Source: Bacteroidales bacterium (lineage in GTDB: Bacteria > Bacteroidota > Bacteroidia > Bacteroidales > UBA10428). Taken from it: a DNA stretch of 33,001 nt. The first letter of the stretch is position 1. Each line of letters opens with the position of its first letter. Shown in pieces: positions 25,629 through 33,001 of this stretch. Both the position numbers and the translations under genes were made by a program. The DNA is taken from NCBI GenBank assembly GCA_016935355.1, contig JAFGRC010000136.1, positions 1-33,001 of the forward strand, in the 5' to 3' direction. The notes below the pieces were generated by a model, which worked only from the letters and a program-made list of their open reading frames with translations, did no database searches and was not told the origin of the DNA.

Positions 25629-26204
25629 TTAAAATTTCAACGAAGCTGCAAGGCTTAAATAGGCTATTCCATAGCCAAGTTCAGCCATCACACCAAAATT
25701 CGGAGTGAAATAATACCGGGCTCCTGCAAAAAGTGAATATGCAACCCCGCTGGAATTGGCTGTATAATTGTAACCATAATAATCACCAAATTCCTTTGAA
25801 GTAACAATTCTGGCCCCAAGTAAGACACCACCATACAAATCGAGATTATCCACAAGATCCACAAAATGGTAAGTGCCGCGCGGTCCAATAATAAATGTAG
25901 AGTATTTATATCCCCATGTTCCTCCTGAATATGTATATTCCCATTTATAAGCATTATAACCCATATAGCCTCCTACGCCGAGATTTCCGGGGCCCAGTGC
26001 TTCCCTCAGGCAATAATCCCCTGAAACAAAGACTGGTGGGAAAGATGTCTTATAGTACAATCCTGTATAGTACGTAGCACCAATACCAAGTCCAAGATTA
26101 AGAACAAAGTCACCCTTATCAAAAATTTGCGCTTTTGCGGGAGCAGCCGGAATAAACAAAGCCATTATCAATCCCAGCATGGTAATCATTAGAGCTTTTT
26201 TCAT
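25629..26204 (-). CDS. Small outer-membrane beta-barrel protein
   Basis: 191 residues with a signal peptide (cut after AKAQ, residue 26). The mature part is rich in Gly, Tyr and alternating beta-strands (GDFVLNLGLGIGATYY; YSLFAGARYYFTPNFGVMAELGYG) and ends in LKF, the outer-membrane assembly signal. It resembles OmpW/OprF-like 8-stranded barrels of Bacteroidota. Substrate and role are unknown. It is a single-gene unit divergent from atpD, with its own promoter and a strong terminator. Confidence 0.85.
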   Translation of the reverse strand: MKKALMITMLGLIMALFIPAAPAKAQIFDKGDFVLNLGLGIGATYYTGLYYKTSFPPVFVSGDYCLREALGPGNLGVGGYMGYNAYKWEYTYSGGTWGYKYSTFIIGPRGTYHFVDLVDNLDLYGGVLLGARIVTSKEFGDYYGYNYTANSSGVAYSLFAGARYYFTPNFGVMAELGYGIAYLSLAASLKF

Positions 26205-26229
26205 AAGATTTATAAATTTAGGTTATAAT

Positions 26230-26261
26230 AAAAAATATTTATTTAATTGTCATTTGACAAA
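26230..26261 (-). promoter_or_regulatory. Candidate promoter of the small outer-membrane barrel gene
   Basis: Minus strand TTTG (26261-26258), 20 bases, TATTTTTT (26237-26230), missing only the last G of TAnnTTTG. It is 25 bases before the ATG. A second -7-like TAACTTTG lies just upstream without a -33 partner. Confidence 0.45.
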
Positions 26262-26404
26262 GTTATAAAATGGACAAATTAGTATTATTTAAAAATACTT
26301 TTTTTTTACCAAAAAATGAAATCGATTGACAGTAATAATTAATGGATTGATTAAATACATTGAAAGAAGATCGTTGTGAAATGAAAAAATAATGATATAA
26401 ATGA

Positions 26405-26412
26405 TATATTTG
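26405..26412 (+). promoter_or_regulatory. -7 box of the atpDC promoter
   Basis: TATATTTG, a perfect TAnnTTTG, 28 bases before the atpD ATG. The region 19-21 bases upstream holds no TTTG; the nearest TTG is 28 bases away. So the -33 element is weak or absent. Confidence 0.5.
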
Positions 26413-26437
26413 TGACCGTTAATTTTTTAAAAGATAA

Positions 26438-27955
<1,518 letters not shown>

Positions 27956-27973
27956 ATGTAAAGCCTGCAGGAT

Positions 27974-28216
27974 ATGAATCTTGAGATTATGACACCGGAG
28001 ACGAGACTGTTTGAAGGTGAAGTTAAACTTGTACAGGTGCCTGGCATAAAGGGGTCCTTTGAAGTATTAAAGAACCATGCACCGATTATATCAACACTTT
28101 CAAAAGGGGCGATCAAGATTATTACCGAAAAAGATAAAAAGGAAACCATTCTGATCAGTTCCGGAATTATCGAAGTAAAGGCAAATCATATCACTATCCT
28201 CGCACTGGTGGGATAG
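27974..28216 (+). CDS. atpC: ATP synthase subunit epsilon, short form
   Basis: 80 residues, against about 135 in E. coli. The N-terminal beta-sandwich is complete (MNLEIMTPETRLFEGEV; VPGIKGSFEVLKNHAPIISTLSKGAIKI; ILISSGIIEVKANHITILA), but the C-terminal two-helix domain that can inhibit ATP hydrolysis is absent. Short epsilon subunits are known in Bacteroidota, so this is not a truncation by mutation. It follows atpD by 18 bases, and the next gene starts one base after its stop. Confidence 0.95.
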   Translation: MNLEIMTPETRLFEGEVKLVQVPGIKGSFEVLKNHAPIISTLSKGAIKIITEKDKKETILISSGIIEVKANHITILALVG

Positions 28217-28217
28217 C

Positions 28218-29216
28218 ATGACGGTAAAATTTCTTATATTAAGATTCAGCTCAATCGGCGATATTGTATTAACCACACCGGTCATCCGTTGCCTGAAAGA
28301 ACAGGTTGAGGGAGCGGAAATCCACTACGCGGTTAAAAAGCAATATCATCCTTTACTTGAAGCCAATCCTTATATTGATAGAATCCACATGCTTGAGGGG
28401 AGTCTCAACTCATTAATCCTTAAGCTGAAGGAGGAAAGATACGACTATATTATTGACCTTCATAAAAACCTGCGCACCTGGATCATTAAGTCTAGATTAC
28501 GGTTATTATCCTTTGATTTTAATAAGCTTAACAAGGAAAAATGGCTGATGGTGAATTTCAGGATAAACAGGCTTCCTGACATACATTTGGTGGACCGGTA
28601 TATGGACTGTGTCAGTGAATTTGATGTCCACAATGATCATAAGGGACTTGATTATTTTATCCCCGGCCATGAACATGTTGATATTCAAACACTACCGGAA
28701 GCCTTTCATAAAGGATACATCGCCTGTGTTATCGGAGCCAGACACACCACAAAAAAACTGCCTGTGGAAATGATATCCGCTTTTTGCAATGAAATTAACC
28801 TCCCTGTAATTCTAATCGGAGGACCTGAAGATGCTGAGAACGGTGAATATATCAGTCAAAGGTCATTTGCCTATAATGCTTGCGGAAAATTCTCCGTCAA
28901 CCAGTCTGCCTCCATCATAAAACAGGCAAGGGTGATTGTTACGCATGATACCGGCTTTATGCATATTGCGGCGGCTTTTCATAAAAAAATAATATCGGTA
29001 TGGGGAAACACTATTCCTGAGTTTGGCATGGCGCCTTATATGCCGCATAAGGATTCAAAAATATTTGAGGTAAAAGGACTCAAATGCAGGCCTTGTTCAA
29101 AAATCGGATATGATTCCTGCCCCAAAAAGCATTTCAAATGTATGCGGGAAATCAACATCAGGGAATTGGCAACTTCAGTCAGAACATTGTTCGGTTTCAA
29201 TGACAATCCATACTGA
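28218..29216 (+). CDS. Glycosyltransferase family 9 (ADP-heptose:LPS heptosyltransferase-like)
   Basis: 332 residues. The two-domain GT-B fold starts KFLILRFSSIGDIVLTTPVIRCLKEQ, the standard GT9 N-terminus, with DLHKNLRT in domain 1. Domain 2 has LIGGPEDAENGEYI and THDTGFMHIAAAFHKKIISVWGNT, the nucleotide-sugar binding region. It probably adds a heptose or related sugar to the lipopolysaccharide inner core. The CxPC-type cysteine cluster near the C-terminus (LKCRPCSKIGYDSCPKKHFKC) is common in this family. The ATG is one base after the atpC stop (TAGCATG), so it is coupled to atpDC expression. Confidence 0.92.
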   Translation: MTVKFLILRFSSIGDIVLTTPVIRCLKEQVEGAEIHYAVKKQYHPLLEANPYIDRIHMLEGSLNSLILKLKEERYDYIIDLHKNLRTWIIKSRLRLLSFDFNKLNKEKWLMVNFRINRLPDIHLVDRYMDCVSEFDVHNDHKGLDYFIPGHEHVDIQTLPEAFHKGYIACVIGARHTTKKLPVEMISAFCNEINLPVILIGGPEDAENGEYISQRSFAYNACGKFSVNQSASIIKQARVIVTHDTGFMHIAAAFHKKIISVWGNTIPEFGMAPYMPHKDSKIFEVKGLKCRPCSKIGYDSCPKKHFKCMREINIRELATSVRTLFGFNDNPY

Positions 29217-29488
29217 CCGGACTCAATTAAACCTGAATTATTGACTATTGCACGGAATCAATGAATGCACGGATTATCAGGGCTACATGTTAACCGATTG
29301 TTATAAAAAAATTTACACAGACTTGCTTATTTGGCATAACTTACTATGGAAAAAATCGTATACTTTTCCAGGTTACACGTCCCCGTAACGGTTCTTTTTT
29401 ATATATTTATTTCAAATAAGTAAGAGACAAACACAATCTTATAACCGAAAATGAGTTTTCTTTTTCAGAAACAGAATCAAAAACAACA

Positions 29489-30955
29489 ATGTTAAACTTT
29501 AGGATTTTATTCGGTTTTGTCCCGAAAACAGCCGATTATGAAGCCAGTCAATCATCATTGAGAAAAGAATATGAAGAGTTGAAGGCTTTTTTGCAATCCA
29601 GGGAATTAGAAGAATTCAGGGAGCGTGAAAAGGAAGTGACTTCACCGGAATTCGCGAAGCGAAAAAAAGCCATTTTGTCACGCAAATATTCAGATACTCC
29701 GGAATTTTCAAAAGAAAAGGAATATCTCAAGCTTAAAAAGAAAAAGGAAATCAACAGGTATTTCCGTATTCGTGATTCCGTGGAGCTGAAAGATTTTATA
29801 GAGTTTGACAAATCTTATGATGTAAAGCATTATCATACGCTGGAAAAACTTGTGCATTCGGAAGAATTCATCAGTCAGCAAAAAAGACTCGGGAAAAAGA
29901 AGTTTAAGGAAACGGAAGAATATCAGAAATATCTGGAATTTCAGGCTCTTAAGAAATCCGAACGTTTCCGGGATTATTTCAAGTTTAAGACATCAAAGGA
30001 TTATGTGAATTTCACCTTATTGATCGGATCTGAAAAGATTACGGCTTTTGAAAACCTGGAACGGTTTGTAAAATCTGAAGAATTCCTGAAAGTCAAAGAA
30101 TACATGCTATTGCCTCCCGGCAAAAAACTGGAATTGTCCGAAGAATATAAGCTGGAGAAACAATACCTTGAACTTAAAAAATCCGACAAGATCCAATGGT
30201 ATCTGAAAGTAAAGGACAGTCATAAATTTGATGAAATAAAACGCTGGCAACTGACATTTGATGAAGAATTTGATTCGGATAAACTCGACGGTAAAAGATG
30301 GCTGACGCGTTATTTCTGGGGGGAAGTGTTGTTGAATGACAGCTATTCCCTGGATCATGAAAAACAGTACATGAATCATGATAAAAACATAGAAATTGCC
30401 GGCAGCACATTAAAAATCATCACAAAACGTGAAAAAATAAAAGGGAAGGCATGGAATCCTGCCATAGGATTCTTTCCCCGGGATTTTGAATACACATCAG
30501 GACTGGTCAATTCGGGAAGCAGCTTCAGACAGCAATACGGATTGTATGAAGCCAAAATCAGGTTTAACAATAGTTATCCGGTACATCACGCTTGCTGGCT
30601 GGTTTCGGACATGCTGCTGCCGCACATCGATATTGCCAAAGCATCGAAAAAAATATCTATGGGGAACTTCTGGGGAAGTGTTGCAGGAAAAGGTAAAGTC
30701 AGTAAAAATGAAACAAGGGTAAGCCTTAGCCGGTATGGCTCAGATTTCTTCATATTCTCTCTGGAATGGAATGAAAATCAATTAACCTGGAAAATCAACG
30801 GGATAACCGTAAATACTGTCAGGGAAGGTATCCCCAAGGTACCCATGTTTATCAACATCAGTTCATCGTTGTATACGGATGTGAAAAACTCCATATTGCC
30901 GGCTCAGATGGAAGTTGACTGGATACGTTGTTATAAGCAGGTTCAGCCGGATTGA
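29489..30955 (+). CDS. GH16-fold protein with N-terminal 72-residue repeats; catalytic residues lost
   Basis: 488 residues without a signal peptide or membrane segment. Residues 23-255 are a charged helical region made of about 3.5 repeats. VTSPEF (50-55), VHSEEF (122-127) and VKSEEF (194-199) recur at an exact 72-residue period, as do LKKKKEINRYF (82-92) and LKKSERFRDYF (154-164); LKKSDKIQWYL starts at 229. Residues 254-488 form a GH16-like concanavalin-type domain (WQLTFDEEFDSDKLDGKRW start; YGLYEAKIRF; FFIFSLEWNENQLTWKINGI; PMFINISSS; MEVDWIRCYK end). The GH16 active-site motif ExDxxE reads HIDIAK at 379-384, so both catalytic glutamates are missing. It is probably a sugar-binding or structural protein. 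Its function and location are unknown. Confidence 0.75.
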   Translation: MLNFRILFGFVPKTADYEASQSSLRKEYEELKAFLQSRELEEFREREKEVTSPEFAKRKKAILSRKYSDTPEFSKEKEYLKLKKKKEINRYFRIRDSVELKDFIEFDKSYDVKHYHTLEKLVHSEEFISQQKRLGKKKFKETEEYQKYLEFQALKKSERFRDYFKFKTSKDYVNFTLLIGSEKITAFENLERFVKSEEFLKVKEYMLLPPGKKLELSEEYKLEKQYLELKKSDKIQWYLKVKDSHKFDEIKRWQLTFDEEFDSDKLDGKRWLTRYFWGEVLLNDSYSLDHEKQYMNHDKNIEIAGSTLKIITKREKIKGKAWNPAIGFFPRDFEYTSGLVNSGSSFRQQYGLYEAKIRFNNSYPVHHACWLVSDMLLPHIDIAKASKKISMGNFWGSVAGKGKVSKNETRVSLSRYGSDFFIFSLEWNENQLTWKINGITVNTVREGIPKVPMFINISSSLYTDVKNSILPAQMEVDWIRCYKQVQPD

Positions 30956-31332
30956 CTACTCGGATTGAGTATCTGATTCCAGTATTTAATGACAGGATAC
31001 CTTCTGTTTTGTTGTCCGGTTATCTGTCCGCCGCCATCCTGGCCGTTCATCATGAATACAGATTCCCGCAAAAAACACATTACCAATATTATCCTTCTCA
31101 TCAGATGGATACAATAAGTTTAAGGATTATAAAAATGATATATTTATGACAGAATTCAAAGTAAGCTATCATCGACATATTCACTATGCATAATATTCCT
31201 GAATGTTGTTTATTAATTACCAAAATATCTCGTAATTTTTGACAGCGAGATTGTGTCTTTGAAGATTTAATTAATTTTGCTTGTGGAACTTTTAGGGCGA
31301 GAGGCTGTTTATAAAGTGATATCTATATAAGA
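30956..31332 (+). other. Intergenic region of 377 bases
   Basis: No supported gene. A 65-codon plus-strand frame from a TTG at 30952 overlaps the preceding stop and has no recognisable homology; a 45-codon minus-strand frame in the same stretch is equally unconvincing. Bases 31001-31060 are GC-richer than the rest and might be decayed coding sequence. The 3' part carries the promoter-like element at 31251-31279. Confidence 0.5.
31251..31279 (+). promoter_or_regulatory. Candidate promoter of the exported-protein pair
   Basis: TTG at 31251-31253, 18 bases, TAATTTTG at 31272-31279 (perfect TAnnTTTG). The -7 box is 53 bases before the ATG at 31333. Spacing is one base shorter than usual. Confidence 0.5.
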
Positions 31333-32334
31333 ATGGCGCAGAAATTATTAATAAGGCTTTTTTACTGTCTGGCGTGGACCCCCTTTATTTCATACAGTCA
31401 GGAATCTGTACCTGACCATGTCAGATATGAAGGCAGGTTATACCCTCTATATCCGGAAAGGATCACCGAGTTACCGGATATGCCTTCTCCATTATTAACA
31501 AATGATGGCAGGGAAGTCATCATTGGACATACAACGGATGATCAATATGTGCTTTTTGATGTCACTGTTGAAAATGGTGATGACTTGAGATATGATAGGG
31601 GAATGTACGGTAAAGGCAGGCAACTTGATGTTAATTCTTTAGATTTTCCGGATCTGGCAAATACCGGGCTCCATAATGAAGTAGCGCTGAAGCAGACAAA
31701 TAAGATAACAGGGTTACCAGTGCCAGAAATAACACAAACCGGCTGGCCTGAACAGTATTCCCAGGCAGGATTTATGGCTGAAGATGAAGACATCATATCA
31801 GTTTTGATCAATGACAATCAGCTGGTGAAAGAAATTGGACTAAAACACCCGGATCTCGCATCCCCCCTTTTTCATATCTGGAATATTGCTTTGGCCGGTA
31901 TTCAGCAGGGTATATTTTTTTTTGAAGCAATGCAGATTGATTATATATATTATAACGGTCATAAGGTATATATAAAATGGCAGGGCAGCAGGGGATGGCA
32001 GGAATCAATTTTCAATGACGAAATAATGGGACAGTTTCAGATCGAAGTATGGAGGGATATGGAAACGGTTGAAACCAATTTCCTGCAAACTTGCTACCCC
32101 GAACTCAATGATGAAGAAATGGCTGATATGATCAGGAAGCTTTCCTATATACATACGGGTGAAATGGTACCTTATTATATTGTGCGTTATGGGTTTTATG
32201 AAGGGCATACTGATTTCAGGGCGGACCCGATAGCCATTGCATCCATTTTCAGGTTGAGGGACCTGGAAGCAATTGAGACATGTTTAAACGGCAATTTATA
32301 CCTTAGGCTCAAAGAACATTATAACAGTAAATGA
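31333..32334 (+). CDS. Exported protein of unknown function
   Basis: 333 residues with a signal peptide (MAQKLLIRLFYCLAWTPFISYS, cut before QES). I do not recognise a family. The mature protein has an acidic N-terminal half with proline-rich segments (PLYPERITELPDMPSPLL). Around residues 195-235 it has a tyrosine-rich stretch with IYYNGHKVYIKWQGSRGW, and a helical C-terminal part (EMADMIRKLSYI; YYIVRYGFYEGHTDFRADPIAIASIFRL). There is no lipobox and no terminal barrel signal, so it is probably periplasmic or secreted. Its TGA overlaps the ATG of the next gene (ATGA), which implies joint expression and perhaps a shared role. Confidence 0.72.
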   Translation: MAQKLLIRLFYCLAWTPFISYSQESVPDHVRYEGRLYPLYPERITELPDMPSPLLTNDGREVIIGHTTDDQYVLFDVTVENGDDLRYDRGMYGKGRQLDVNSLDFPDLANTGLHNEVALKQTNKITGLPVPEITQTGWPEQYSQAGFMAEDEDIISVLINDNQLVKEIGLKHPDLASPLFHIWNIALAGIQQGIFFFEAMQIDYIYYNGHKVYIKWQGSRGWQESIFNDEIMGQFQIEVWRDMETVETNFLQTCYPELNDEEMADMIRKLSYIHTGEMVPYYIVRYGFYEGHTDFRADPIAIASIFRLRDLEAIETCLNGNLYLRLKEHYNSK

Positions 32335-32771
32335 AAATGATGCCTGCAATAAGACATTTCATATTGCGGATGCTTCTCGGGTGTATGGTTCTGATTTCAA
32401 GTACAAATTTTTTAAAGGCACAACATAACAGAGATTTGCTGATTGATGCTACACTTCACTATGTTTTGTCGGCAGAAATCACATTTGCCTCGTGCATGTT
32501 TTTCACCCTGAAAAGCCCGGAAATTACCTTGCAAAATAAGTATCTGGCCAGTGCGGGAATTGGAATTTTAGCCGGAATCAGTAAAGAACTGGTAGATATG
32601 ATACACTCAGACGGGAACTTTGACCTCCTGGATATTGGAATGGATGTGTTGGGGGTAGGAACAGGATTGTTATTGCATTATTTTATTTTTGACAAAAAAA
32701 CGGTCAGAAGCAACATTTCGTTTAACATTTCCGAATCAGGTTATCTGGCCTCAGTAAAAGTATATTTTTAG
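32331..32771 (+). CDS. Small exported or membrane protein, YfiM/DUF2279-like
   Basis: 146 residues. A hydrophobic N-terminus (residues 8-28, ending LKAQ) may be a signal peptide. Two further hydrophobic stretches follow at about 45-65 and 74-90. The segment GIGILAGISKELVDMIHSDGNFDLLDIGMDVLGVGTG recalls the KE..D...S...D...D..G pattern of YfiM/DUF2279-type proteins, a weak resemblance only. It is translationally coupled to the unknown exported protein upstream (4-base overlap). ATGs at 32337 and 32340 are alternative starts. Confidence 0.7.
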   Translation: MKMMPAIRHFILRMLLGCMVLISSTNFLKAQHNRDLLIDATLHYVLSAEITFASCMFFTLKSPEITLQNKYLASAGIGILAGISKELVDMIHSDGNFDLLDIGMDVLGVGTGLLLHYFIFDKKTVRSNISFNISESGYLASVKVYF

Positions 32772-32872
32772 GAAATTCCGGGGAATATTCATTTTTTAAT
32801 TGCAGCACCAAGGTGGATTAATTATTGACTTCGGCAGAATTCTGGCGGGGTAATCAATCAATAAATCAAAGT

Positions 32873-32977
32873 ATGAATAAATTTAAGTTGGAAATTTTTA
32901 GGCAAAGAATGCCGATTCTGAAATTTTTTATATTTGTAACAGCAGGAATGTTAATGATCAAAAACATTAATAAATAA
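32873..32977 (+). CDS. Possible 34-residue membrane peptide
   Basis: A short frame from ATG 32873 to TAA 32977 encodes a basic N-terminus (MNKFKLEIFRQRM), one hydrophobic segment (PILKFFIFVTAGMLMI) and a polar tail (KNINK), the layout of a small membrane protein. It has no clear ribosome site. A perfect -7 box TATATTTG at 32929-32936 lies inside the frame, so the stretch may instead be the promoter of a gene beyond the window edge. Confidence 0.3.
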   Translation: MNKFKLEIFRQRMPILKFFIFVTAGMLMIKNINK

Positions 32978-33001
32978 GAACATTCATTCATAACAAATAA
33001 T

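Noticed and set aside
29367-29390. GTAAC and CGTC near each other upstream of the GH16-like gene
   Set aside because: The order and spacing do not match the GTAAC-N16-CGTC motif, so it is not a third ECF promoter.
30952-31149. 65-codon plus-strand frame after the GH16-like gene
   Set aside because: It starts with TTG inside the previous stop region, matches nothing I recognise and has no ribosome site. A minus-strand frame covers the same bases equally well.

Overview
The window comes from a bacterium of the phylum Bacteroidota; the order is uncertain. The evidence is Bacteroides-type promoters (TTTG or TTG, about 20 bases, then TAnnTTTG), little reliance on Shine-Dalgarno sites, a subunit a of ATP synthase with a long exported N-terminal extension, an 80-residue epsilon subunit, many exported outer-membrane barrels ending in Phe, and the YceD-L32-PlsX-FabH gene order. 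DNA is AT-rich throughout. No rRNA, tRNA, CRISPR array, insertion sequence or prophage was seen. This is mostly a chromosomal housekeeping region with several less ordinary cassettes.

Layout. (1) 1-8015, minus strand: an AsmA-like protein cut by the window edge, a hybrid sensor histidine kinase, a divergent ThiF/MoeB-like protein, and an ECF sigma factor / anti-sigma factor / outer-membrane protein unit. Near-identical promoter motifs (GTAAC-N16-CGTC) lie before the sigma gene and before the outer-membrane gene. (2) 8240-14091, plus strand: a TetR regulator, a periplasmic LolA-like carrier, two FtsX/LolC-like permeases, a LolD-like ATPase and an outer-membrane barrel. This looks like a self-contained, TetR-controlled inner-to-outer-membrane lipid or lipoprotein shuttle. 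(3) 14162-21797, minus strand: a bactofilin heads an operon running through AtpZ, an AtpI-like membrane protein, atpB-E-F-H-A-G and a GT-C type membrane glycosyltransferase. (4) 21955-24736, minus strand: YceD (DUF177), rpmF, plsX and fabH, with a near-perfect promoter in front. (5) 25009-26204, minus strand: an orphan receiver protein and a small outer-membrane barrel, each ending in a clear intrinsic terminator. (6) 26441-29216, plus strand: atpD and atpC, then a heptosyltransferase-like GT9 gene. (7) 29489-32771, plus strand: a GH16-fold protein with lost catalytic residues and 72-residue repeats, then two coupled exported proteins of unknown function.

The F-type ATP synthase is thus complete but split into two divergent units: F0 plus delta/alpha/gamma on one side, beta/epsilon on the other. 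A phospholipid and ribosomal-protein operon sits between them. A strong GC-rich hairpin between atpE and atpF could set the excess of subunit c over downstream subunits. The items most worth following up are the TetR/LolCDE-like/barrel cassette, the paired ECF promoters, the atpE-atpF hairpin and the repeat-bearing pseudo-GH16.
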